This document shows, in pieces, positions 9,201 through 16,327 of a stretch of DNA of 16,470 bases. The position numbers were made by a program, and so were the translations under genes. Origin of the DNA: G039029935 sp039029935 (lineage in GTDB: Bacteria > Chloroflexota > Anaerolineae > Caldilineales > Caldilineaceae); the NCBI GenBank assembly GCA_039029935.1, contig JBCCFC010000126.1:1-16470 (forward strand), given 5' to 3'. Within the stretch, counting starts at the first letter, position 1. Each line of letters starts with the position of its first letter. Under the pieces are notes generated by a model. That model saw only the letters and a list, made by a program, of their open reading frames with translations. It searched no databases and was not told the origin of the DNA.

Positions 9201-12200
9201 ATGGCCTCGCCCTGTTTTGTCAACGGCGATCCGCTGGCGGGCAGTGGCGACACGGCGAATGAACCTGCGCTGGTCGTCTTCCCCTATGATTCTGTCAGTC
9301 AACCCGGCGACGCCAACTACACAGGTGATCCCATCAAGGTTGCCAACGCTGGACAGATTGGTGCAACGTGGGGTGCGGCTTACCGCGAAAGCACACAGTC
9401 GCTCTATATGTCGGCGATGATGAAGCGACACGCAGGCTTTGGTCCGCTGGGTACAGGCGGCATATACCGCGTTGACCTTTCTGCAATCAGTGCCAGCACA
9501 TACACCGCCTCCGTCACCAGCTTTTTGGACCTCAGCACATTGGGTGTCAATACAGGTGATGACACTCGTGTTGCGTTCACGGGCTATGATGGTGGCGGCA
9601 ATGTCACCGATCCCAACATGCTGCCCGATGACGTGACCGTGCCGAGTTGGGACGTCGATGCCTTTGACGCGGTGGGCAAACGCTCGCTGGGTGACATTGA
9701 TCTTTCGGCAGATGGCAACACGCTCTGGGCAGTCAACCTCTTCTATGTCATCACCTCAACCAATCCGGCAACGCCAACCGCACCAACGCTGGTTGAGGTA
9801 GACATTTCTGGCGATACACCGACGCTGGTTGGGCAATATGACATCCCCGATCCGGGCTGTGTCGATTCCAGCGGAGCCGGTGGTGTGGCTGCACCGCAAG
9901 ACCGCCGTCCTTGGGCACTCAAAGTACACAACGGCGTTGTCTATGTCGGCATGGTCTGTTCAGCACAGACATCACAAATCACGGATGATCTGGAAGCACA
10001 TATCTATGCCTATGAGAGTGGCGCATGGGGAAGTGTCTTTAGCTTTGAGCTGGGCAATATCAACCGCCGCCCACCGATTGTCGCTGGCGGCACAACACCG
10101 GGGAACTGGCTTCCGTGGCACAGCAGCTATGCCACGATTGAGGATGCCACACAGTTTGGCGTCTATCCACAGCCGATTCTCTCCGATATTGAGTTTGACA
10201 TGGATGGCTCGATGATTCTGGGCTTCATCGACCGCAACGGCCACCAGACAGGCGATGGCAACTACACCGACAATTACCCATCCACTGCGCTCATTCAGGG
10301 CATTTCAGCGGGTGATGTCATGCGTGTCTGTAATGTCAGCGGAACCTATGTGTTGGAGAACAACGGTACATGTGATGGCGTGACTACCGACGGTGATGAT
10401 GCGGGTGATGGGCCGGGCGGTGGTGAATACTATTGGGGGGACCAGTTTGACTACCAAGCCTTTACCGACCCTGACGTTAACTTTGCTAGCCATGCCGAAA
10501 CGTCGTTTGGTGGAATCGCCTTCTGGCCCGGCAGCGGTGAAGTGGCGATCACGGCCATGAACCCAACACAGAGTTCTAACTCCGGCGGTATCATCTGGCT
10601 TGACAACACAACGGGTGGACGTAATTCGGTGCTTGGTGCGCCATCAGGAACCAACGACTTTGGCTATCGGCTCTATGCGCTTTCCGGTGCGCCTGGCTCC
10701 TTTGGCAAGGCGACGGGCTTGGGCGATCTGGAACTGTGGTGTGCCGTGACCGACGGAACCATCACCATTGTCAAAGAGACTGTGGGCGACAATGCGACCA
10801 ACACCGCCTTTGGCTTTAGCAGCCCAGATGGTGATTTGGCCGCTGTCAGCCTGACGACTAGCAATAACCGAGCGGTCAGCAGCGTAATCACCAAAACAGC
10901 AGGAACCTATACCATCACCGAGGACCTGCTGGCAGGCTGGACCTTCCAAGGCGTCTCCTTTGATGGCGATAACAACAACGATTCTGTTGCCGATGTTTTC
11001 AACCGCCAAGCCGTCATCAATCTCAGTGGTGGTGAGCATATCACCATAACCTTTACCAACCTGGCCGACCCCACGCCACCGCCTGTCTGCGTCGATGCTA
11101 CCGATGATTTGGGTGGCACGATTTGGCGCGACTATGATAGCGATGGCACACAGGATGGCAGTGACCCGGGCTTTGATGGCTATACGAATAATACTGTCAT
11201 CGTCAGTGCCTATGATAACAATGGCTTTGTGATGTCAACGACCGTGGGCATTACGGGAACTTATGTACTCGACGATATTTTTAACGGACGGACGGGCGAT
11301 GATGTGCATCTTCGCCTTGAGTTTAGCGGCTTACCAAGCTGGTTACAGAGCGGTGTGCATGGCAGTAACAGCGGCACAACTGTGCAATATCACGAAGCCG
11401 CTACCTGTGATGCCGACCTCGGTGTGCAGAATCCAGTCGACTATTGTGAGACCAATCCAGAGCTTTTCAACACCTGTTTTGTGTCAGGTGATCCCACGGT
11501 GGATGGTCAGCCCGCAGAAGGGCTGACAGCACTGATCAACTTTGAGTATGACAGCACGGGGCGCAACTCTGCCTTTAAAAATGCGCTTGCCACAGGTGGT
11601 GAGATTGGTGCGGTGTGGGGGTTGGCCTATCGTGAGGAAACACAAAAGGTCTATGTCTCAGCAGTGTTGCGGCGTCATGCGGGCTTTGGGGATAGCGGTG
11701 CCGGCGGCATCTATGAAGTTGATGTCTCTGACTTGGCTTCACCCTCATCCACAGCATGGATCACACTGACGACGGCGGGCAGCGTGGCTGTGCGTGACCT
11801 AACAGGAAACAGTCCACTCTCGGTAGACACCGAAGCCTATCAGCAGGTGGGCAAGCTCTCACTGGGTGATATCGACCTCTCGGAGGATGGTGATACGCTC
11901 TATGTGATGAATCTCAACAACAATGGTGTGCTGGTGGCCTATGATGTGGATAGTAAAGCTATCCTCAACAGCTATCCCGTGACAGACCCAGGCTGTTCTG
12001 CTGCAACCGATGTACGACCTTGGGGCGTCAAGGTGCATGACGGGACAGTCTATATTGGCGTTGTCTGTTCGGAAGAGGCAAGCGGAGGGCAGGATGAAGA
12101 CCTAGCATCTTATGTGATGGCACTCAATGAGGGTGGCACATTTGATACGGTCGCCAACATTCCGCTCGATTACACCCGTGATAGCATCGTGACTGTCTGT

Positions 12201-14003
12201 AGTGCAACCAGTCAATGGCATCGCTGGAATTCGACACCAGCGAGCTACGACACCTTTGTCTGTGATCTCGACGTGGGTGCGGGTGGACAGATGACGGGAA
12301 CGTTGGCCTATCCACAACCGCTACTGTCCGACATTGAGTTTGATGACGATGGCTCGCTGATTCTGGGTTTGACCGACCGCACCTCGCTGATGGGTGGAGC
12401 CGCCAACTATGGGCCAGACCCAGCGACCGGAACCAAGCTCTACAACGCCATCGCTGGTGGTGATATTCTGCGGCTCTGCTACACAGCAGCCGGAACGTAT
12501 AGCGCAGAGGGCAATGCAAACTGTCTCTACAACGGTGGTCAAAGCGGCACGACCGAATATTACACAGGTGATTTCTTTAGCCAAGGCACAGCACCCGCTG
12601 TCAACTTCCATGAAGAAATTGCCACAGGCGCGCTCACATTGCGGCATGGCTCCGGCGAAGTGGTGACGACGGTCTTTGATCCACTTGATGATCCCACATC
12701 GGACAACAGCTATTTTGCCAAGCAGGGTGTGCGCTGGCTATCCAACAGTGACGGCTCGATGCTCGACGCCTATGAAATCGTTGGACCAACTGACCCCGCC
12801 TTTTATGGCAAAGCAACTGGGTTGGGTGATCTGGAGTTGATGTGTTCCGCCGCGCCGCTTGAAATCGGCAACTATGTTTGGTATGATGAGGACGAGGATG
12901 GCATCCAAGACCCATGTGAGACACCGATCCCCAACGTTGTTGTGGCTCTCTACAGCATCACAAACACGCTGATTGCTACCACCACAACAGACAGCAGCGG
13001 TGAATATTACTTCAACGACGCCAATGTGACAGGTGGTCTTGCACCAGAGACGGGCTACCAATTGCGCATCGACCTAGCGCAGACGGCCATCAGCACCTAT
13101 ACGCTGACCACAGCTAACGTTGTGACAACCAACACAACACTGACGGATAGTGTAGACTCGGACGGAATCCAAGTGGGCAATAATGCGGTTATCAGCCTGA
13201 CGACAGGACCCGCAGGTCACAACGATCACTCTTTTGATTTTGGCTTTGTGCCTGATGAAGTAATCTCGTTTGAACTGAGCAAGGTACGCAACACAGCATC
13301 GCCCGTGATACCTGGCAACAGCATCAGCTTTACCATTCGCATCACCAACACGGGCAGCACTGCAATCACCAGCCTGCCGTTGACGGACACCTATCAGAAT
13401 GCCTACCTCACCTACATCGGGGCGACGCCAAGCAGCAACAGCGTGGGTGACACAGGTACGATCATCTGGAATGACTTGACGGAGAGTCCCAACGGCTTTG
13501 GCATTGACTTGGCTCCGGGAATGTCTTTCACTGTGGATGTCGAGTTTGTAGCGGCTCTGGATACAACGGCATTGGTCAACAGTGAAACCATCAACACGGC
13601 CATTGTCTTTACCGACACGGCCACTGATGCTGTACAGATTTTCAACCCAACAAACGTCACCTTAGCAGACCGAGAGGTCATGGTGCGTGGCAATGAGGTG
13701 ACGCTGTTCTGGGAGACAGTGGATGAAACAACATTGATTGGGTTCAATATCATCCGGCAACCGATTCCATCGGGTGCGCAAACGCAACTTAATGATGCGT
13801 TGATTATCGCCCAGAATGCAGGGTTATCAAGCGGGGCCAGCTACAAATTCAGTGATACGCTGCCGGATGAAGAGGATGGTATTCAAACGTATCGCTATTT
13901 GTTGGAGATGGTGACAAACGAGAATAGCACCTTTACAGCAGAGTTAGGCACAACGGGAGCGAGCCGATGGAGTTTATTCTTGCCTGTGCTGCGGAATAAT
14001 TAG
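6258..14003 (+). CDS. Giant secreted surface protein: CBM-like domain, SdrD-B domains, three Cys-rich propeller-like modules, DUF11 and C-terminal sorting-type tail
   Basis: A 2,581-residue exported protein, probably a surface adhesin or matrix protein. Domains: signal peptide about 1-34; galactose-binding-like/CBM-like domain about 58-222; SdrD-B-like domain about 226-325; propeller-like module 1 at 329-815; SdrD-B domain 2 about 819-965 (calcium-type loop DTDRDGVQDPGE); module 2 at 975-1495; a prealbumin-like/SpaA-type domain about 1499-1607 (ITIVKETVGDN); SdrD-B domain 3 about 1611-1725 (DYDSDGTQDGSD); module 3 at 1729-2196; SdrD-B domain 4 about 2200-2333 (DEDEDGIQDP); DUF11 about 2336-2450 (SFTIRITNTG); fibronectin-like tail about 2470-2570 ending WSLFLPVLRNN. 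AGGA eight bases before the ATG supports this start. The 18-base gap to the GH44 gene indicates one transcript, and the shared end modules suggest both products go to the same extracellular place. No catalytic motif is seen. Identity as an adhesin is inference; the domain order is read directly. Confidence 0.9.
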   Translation: MSKQSAILRLFLMFACLTFTGVWLLSMQAPTLQAASQASPEQLQAFAPLELTATTAPTTSIHVIQDFESGGYIIDNWHNGTATRVNSTADAYEGDYYGRIVISGQGSTNPIFQNTGASNIDISSYERICMWVFDETTDAGIHLNLQLHNSANDVNTGELTSTQSTSPGEWRKICWDLADFDNQAVMTQFFRVTLFPRDIAGFGGANLNGGPLRVDYVHLETAPAINCGASEVGGRIFFDANSNTLNDEGETGYAGANVTIYNAAGVSTTVSTDASGYYSTTAFNAGEDLRVEMAMPTGFDAAAAGNTSVIFTQAGMCEQDIGIYSTDHYCEENPIMATACYVAGLYNGDNAGLDAIVSFPYTATGIAHDGSGTMPVHAATVGDIGTTWGMGYQRQTETLYTTAFVKRLSDLGPLGTGGIYKLDYSNPTSPTVSNFVNISVTLSVDTGPDPRDGTTNNASLPISGMLPVRDQNAYDNVGKVSMGDMDISSDGNTMWFVNLYDQSLYGITNLDPNTTPVPGDVLGPYDIAAQNPGCNAASDVRPWGLKYSNSTVFVGLVCSAESTGATADLHAYVLKFNTGTNTFDPTPAIDFSLTERTGCVFWNSTPDACAWRAWGSTEHIEMISADPNDFHTILNPQPILADIEFDIDGSMVIAFLDRHGHQSGLQNYSGDISDPNPNYGGMAGGDVVRVCNNNGTFELEQGGICPNGNTEYGYGGSISGFNNGIYGTAEYYRDDSVPNNQTHAETASGGLALHLSSGEVGYSTMNPLGNFNSGGIRWNSNTTGLMTRGYELYQEFLPDPTFGKATGIGDVELLCSLPAIEVGNRVWQDTDRDGVQDPGEPAIAGVVIELLNASDTVVMSTTTDANGVYLFSSGTAPISSTTGAVYNVAGLTTGTANFKVRISETDSALAGRDATTPNAQGDSSNSATDLRDSDAVPSSGYAVITFTTGSDGENNHTLDFGFIPYTPPSGPAAQMCTTTRWMASPCFVNGDPLAGSGDTANEPALVVFPYDSVSQPGDANYTGDPIKVANAGQIGATWGAAYRESTQSLYMSAMMKRHAGFGPLGTGGIYRVDLSAISASTYTASVTSFLDLSTLGVNTGDDTRVAFTGYDGGGNVTDPNMLPDDVTVPSWDVDAFDAVGKRSLGDIDLSADGNTLWAVNLFYVITSTNPATPTAPTLVEVDISGDTPTLVGQYDIPDPGCVDSSGAGGVAAPQDRRPWALKVHNGVVYVGMVCSAQTSQITDDLEAHIYAYESGAWGSVFSFELGNINRRPPIVAGGTTPGNWLPWHSSYATIEDATQFGVYPQPILSDIEFDMDGSMILGFIDRNGHQTGDGNYTDNYPSTALIQGISAGDVMRVCNVSGTYVLENNGTCDGVTTDGDDAGDGPGGGEYYWGDQFDYQAFTDPDVNFASHAETSFGGIAFWPGSGEVAITAMNPTQSSNSGGIIWLDNTTGGRNSVLGAPSGTNDFGYRLYALSGAPGSFGKATGLGDLELWCAVTDGTITIVKETVGDNATNTAFGFSSPDGDLAAVSLTTSNNRAVSSVITKTAGTYTITEDLLAGWTFQGVSFDGDNNNDSVADVFNRQAVINLSGGEHITITFTNLADPTPPPVCVDATDDLGGTIWRDYDSDGTQDGSDPGFDGYTNNTVIVSAYDNNGFVMSTTVGITGTYVLDDIFNGRTGDDVHLRLEFSGLPSWLQSGVHGSNSGTTVQYHEAATCDADLGVQNPVDYCETNPELFNTCFVSGDPTVDGQPAEGLTALINFEYDSTGRNSAFKNALATGGEIGAVWGLAYREETQKVYVSAVLRRHAGFGDSGAGGIYEVDVSDLASPSSTAWITLTTAGSVAVRDLTGNSPLSVDTEAYQQVGKLSLGDIDLSEDGDTLYVMNLNNNGVLVAYDVDSKAILNSYPVTDPGCSAATDVRPWGVKVHDGTVYIGVVCSEEASGGQDEDLASYVMALNEGGTFDTVANIPLDYTRDSIVTVCSATSQWHRWNSTPASYDTFVCDLDVGAGGQMTGTLAYPQPLLSDIEFDDDGSLILGLTDRTSLMGGAANYGPDPATGTKLYNAIAGGDILRLCYTAAGTYSAEGNANCLYNGGQSGTTEYYTGDFFSQGTAPAVNFHEEIATGALTLRHGSGEVVTTVFDPLDDPTSDNSYFAKQGVRWLSNSDGSMLDAYEIVGPTDPAFYGKATGLGDLELMCSAAPLEIGNYVWYDEDEDGIQDPCETPIPNVVVALYSITNTLIATTTTDSSGEYYFNDANVTGGLAPETGYQLRIDLAQTAISTYTLTTANVVTTNTTLTDSVDSDGIQVGNNAVISLTTGPAGHNDHSFDFGFVPDEVISFELSKVRNTASPVIPGNSISFTIRITNTGSTAITSLPLTDTYQNAYLTYIGATPSSNSVGDTGTIIWNDLTESPNGFGIDLAPGMSFTVDVEFVAALDTTALVNSETINTAIVFTDTATDAVQIFNPTNVTLADREVMVRGNEVTLFWETVDETTLIGFNIIRQPIPSGAQTQLNDALIIAQNAGLSSGASYKFSDTLPDEEDGIQTYRYLLEMVTNENSTFTAELGTTGASRWSLFLPVLRNN
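7242..8702 (+). repeat. Propeller-like module, copy 1 (residues 329-815)
   Basis: First of three homologous blocks in the giant protein. Signature order: YCEENP, TACYV, GTTWGMGYQRQTETLY, GPLGTGGIY, GDMDISSDGNTMWFVNL, NPGC, DVRPWGLK, VGLVCSAE, PQPILADIEFDIDGSM, RHGHQSG, VVRVCNNNG, HAETASGGLALH, and closing FGKATGIGDVELLC. The repeated short beta strands and DG turns suggest a beta-propeller; the fold is inferred. Confidence 0.8.
9180..10742 (+). repeat. Propeller-like module, copy 2 (residues 975-1495)
   Basis: Second copy, the longest. It repeats the same order: MCTTTRW, SPCFVNG, GATWGAAYRESTQSLY, FGPLGTGGIY, GDIDLSADGNTLWAVNL, DPGC, DRRPWALK, VGMVCSAQ, PQPILSDIEFDMDGSM, RNGHQTG, VMRVCNVSG, HAETSFGGIAFW and closing FGKATGLGDLELWC. 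It lacks the extra cysteine pair that copies 1 and 3 carry before the PQP motif. Confidence 0.8.
11442..12845 (+). repeat. Propeller-like module, copy 3 (residues 1729-2196)
   Basis: Third and shortest copy: YCETNP, NTCFVSG, GAVWGLAYREETQKVY, GDIDLSEDGDTLYVMNL, DPGC, DVRPWGVK, IGVVCSEE, an extra cysteine pair around WHRWNSTP, PQPLLSDIEFDDDGSL, ILRLCYTAAG, and closing YGKATGLGDLELMC. The GHQ motif of copies 1 and 2 is replaced by a Thr/Ser-containing stretch, so this copy has diverged at that site. Confidence 0.8.
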
Positions 14004-14120
14004 GAACAGGCATCAAATAACTTGTGCTGATCACATGACTGGCAAATCTGGGCAGATACACTGAATCTGCACGACAATTTGCCAGTCATGTTTGACATGT
14101 TATTTGAGCCTCATTCCTTA
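14001..14120. repeat. Long imperfect palindrome between convergent genes
   Basis: Nearly the whole intergenic stretch folds back on itself. The core arms ACATGACTGGCAAAT (14033-14047) and ATTTGCCAGTCATGT (14077-14091) are perfectly complementary over 15 bases. Inside them GCAGAT (14052-14057) pairs with ATCTGC (14065-14070). Outside, 14002-14025 pairs imperfectly with 14095-14119 around CAAATAAC/GTTATTTG. The left arm begins at the stop codon of the giant gene. There is no T tract, so it is not a textbook intrinsic terminator. It may end transcription from both sides, or be a small palindromic mobile element (MITE/REP-like) about 120 bases long. Confidence 0.75.
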
Positions 14121-14123
14121 GCT

Positions 14124-14154
14124 TGTGAGGGCAAACTCCACACCTCACCTCACA
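14124..14154 (-). terminator. Possible weak hairpin downstream of the channel gene
   Basis: TGTGAGG (14124-14130) can pair with CCTCACA (14148-14154) across a 17-base loop, starting ten bases past the stop of the minus-strand channel gene. No T tract follows on the minus strand. It is a candidate transcript-end structure only. Confidence 0.25.
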
Positions 14155-14164
14155 CACCGAAGGA

Positions 14165-16327
14165 TTACTCGTCTGATTCCCTATCCCCAAACCACTTTTG
14201 CAACAAATTCTTATCTAACCCCTTCTCTTGAATTTTTAATAATCCAATGTTAATTTCATTGACATAAACACTGTTTGGTGCGACTAAATACGCATAATAC
14301 GACTCTTCAAATGAATCTCCAACTGTAATGAAAGTTCCATTACCATCATTCAACACATGATAGTCAAGCACGACATCATCATAAACAACGGCATCCACCT
14401 CTCCTGCTTCGAGCAAATCATAGGCTTCTTGAATCTCTGGAACCAGTGTAGTTCTGATATGTTGTTCCTCTAAATAGTCTACAATGGTTGTCCCCGAAAC
14501 CGTTGCAACAGACTTACCGGGCAGGTCTTCCGGCCCATTGATGAATCCATTCAGTTTATGCAACGTGATACTGCTGGTTACACCAGCGGTGAAGTAGGCA
14601 ACGATAAACAATCCCATAAACATCCAGATTAACCCAACAACGCGGCCAGCTAGACCACGAGGTGTTTTATCGCCATACCCCACCGTCGTCACCGTGACGG
14701 CTGACCACCAAAATGCATCTGCAATCCCAGGCCAGTATGGTTTGGTGAATTCTGCATTCGTATGCCGTTCGACAAACCAAATAATGTGTGAGCATAGCAA
14801 TAGCATGAGAATCAGAAATAGAATGAGGTAAAGAATGTCAAGGGAAAAAACTGACAAGAGCTGATACCATAGGCTTGCAGCATTGTTTGCGGACTCTGCT
14901 GTGACCATGATCTTTAGCCCAGACGACATGATTGGCAGTGAAAAGTCGATAAATTCCTCTCGCTCCGATGTAGCATTAAAGCCACCCATACCAATAGCTG
15001 CTGCGCCACGCTCCAACTCATCAATCATCTTTGCCAAACTAGAAACAACATGAATATCAACCTCATAGCCAATCTCTTCGGCAACCATCTTCACATAGTC
15101 AATGCTAAATCCATAAAATTGATTATCACGATACATGACAAATGGCTCTTGAGGCAGCGCAATGACTTTGAGTATGTTTGATTTAGCGGCCAAGTTTTCG
15201 TTGGATGAGATTTCTTGGGGCAATAGCGTTCCCGTTTCTTCGCCAACAGCCCGTGCCGTCATTATCCATTCATCCACCTGCTGCCGGTTTTCCTCAATCC
15301 ACTCATATGCATGATAGGGAATATCATTCACCCCCCACTCGCCCTCAACCATCCGTAAATTTTGTGCTGCAATATCCTCCAGCGGTATCTGGACATCTGC
15401 TAACAACTGCCGAATGGCAGGTCTTGCATCCAAAAACGCTTTATTGGCAACAGGACGAATATCATTGGGCGGATATCCAACATTACATGGATCGGATGCA
15501 CATCCCAGCACCCCATGTAACCCTATCTCGCTATCCGTAATATCTGGTTTCAATACTGATGAAGCAAAGGGGACCTCTAACATAATCACATCTTCACCAA
15601 GCTGAAGCTGATGCAGAATCCAATTAGGCATCCAAGTATACATCAAAAAGGGATGGCCGTCCTCGGCTTGCCTTACCGCTGTCTGTGTCATTAAAAGATA
15701 TTCACCCGAAAGTTGCTCAACCGTATCATGCAAACCATAACTTTCTATATGATGCTCAATTTCTCTAAAGCAGTTTAGATGAGATTCACAGCCGATGAGT
15801 TCTGCTTTACCATCACCATCCTTATCAAAATGGGCCGCAACCGTAGGATCAGCAAAATCACCAAGATTTGAGATAGACAATTCGTCCGCACTCTTTTTAT
15901 CTATCACATATACCTGATAGCCCCCTTCGATCACGGTTGTCCCCACCAGTTCAATTGTACCGCTTATCAGATACGGCTCTACAGCTAGGTCACTGTTAGG
16001 AAACCACCCATTCACCCATAGGTCTAACTCTCCAGCGGATAATTTTTGATAGAAATCCGTCCTTTCATAGGTACGAGGGCGATCTACCGTATAGCCCAAT
16101 TCTTCAATAAGCTGTTTATATACCTCAGCTTGAAACCAGCCCGTATCCCATGTCCCACGCCCCATCACGACTGTACGGTTTGGGTCGGTGTGCTCAACTG
16201 TATCCTCGATATCTGTTGATTGGCCTTTGGCATTCGTGTATGGAAAAATTGAAATAAAAATACTAAGGCTAATAACAATGGCATAAAATAAATTATGTCT
16301 TTTATGGATAGATATAAAGCTCTCCAT
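14165..16327 (-). CDS. ProX-type betaine-binding domain fused to a GluR0-like glutamate-receptor potassium channel
   Basis: A 720-residue membrane protein. Signal peptide about 1-33. A complete ProX-class glycine-betaine-binding domain spans about 50-360, with IDKKSADELSISNL, DKDGDGKAELIGC, the Cys180/Cys186 pair matching the E. coli ProX disulfide, cage-type Trp108 and Trp232, and a C-terminal part with PVANKAFLDARPAI and DIAAQNLRM. After a ~25-residue linker comes a split ligand-binding domain of the SBP_bac_3/ionotropic glutamate receptor type. S1 is about 384-476, with Arg456 in SEREEFIDFSLP, the carboxylate-binding Arg of the family; S2 is about 590-714, with Asp650/651. Between them lie M1 (about 491-517), a pore loop with filter TVGYGD at 548-553, and M2 (about 559-586). 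This is the GluR0 layout and predicts a tetrameric K+ channel with an extracytoplasmic sensor. The start is ATG 16327, because AGGTGAG eight bases upstream is a good ribosome site; it overlaps an in-frame GTG at 16337-16339 that would add four residues. No transporter genes adjoin. Confidence 0.92.
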   Translation of the reverse strand: MESFISIHKRHNLFYAIVISLSIFISIFPYTNAKGQSTDIEDTVEHTDPNRTVVMGRGTWDTGWFQAEVYKQLIEELGYTVDRPRTYERTDFYQKLSAGELDLWVNGWFPNSDLAVEPYLISGTIELVGTTVIEGGYQVYVIDKKSADELSISNLGDFADPTVAAHFDKDGDGKAELIGCESHLNCFREIEHHIESYGLHDTVEQLSGEYLLMTQTAVRQAEDGHPFLMYTWMPNWILHQLQLGEDVIMLEVPFASSVLKPDITDSEIGLHGVLGCASDPCNVGYPPNDIRPVANKAFLDARPAIRQLLADVQIPLEDIAAQNLRMVEGEWGVNDIPYHAYEWIEENRQQVDEWIMTARAVGEETGTLLPQEISSNENLAAKSNILKVIALPQEPFVMYRDNQFYGFSIDYVKMVAEEIGYEVDIHVVSSLAKMIDELERGAAAIGMGGFNATSEREEFIDFSLPIMSSGLKIMVTAESANNAASLWYQLLSVFSLDILYLILFLILMLLLCSHIIWFVERHTNAEFTKPYWPGIADAFWWSAVTVTTVGYGDKTPRGLAGRVVGLIWMFMGLFIVAYFTAGVTSSITLHKLNGFINGPEDLPGKSVATVSGTTIVDYLEEQHIRTTLVPEIQEAYDLLEAGEVDAVVYDDVVLDYHVLNDGNGTFITVGDSFEESYYAYLVAPNSVYVNEINIGLLKIQEKGLDKNLLQKWFGDRESDE

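Noticed and set aside
8892..9431. 179-codon minus-strand frame inside the giant surface protein gene
   Set aside because: Antisense shadow over SdrD-B and module 2 coding sequence; its composition is Cys/Arg/Ile-rich without domain motifs, and no ribosome site is apparent.
10435..10440. Run of six G as a possible phase-variation tract in the giant gene
   Set aside because: Too short to be a convincing slippage tract, and isolated within conserved coding sequence.
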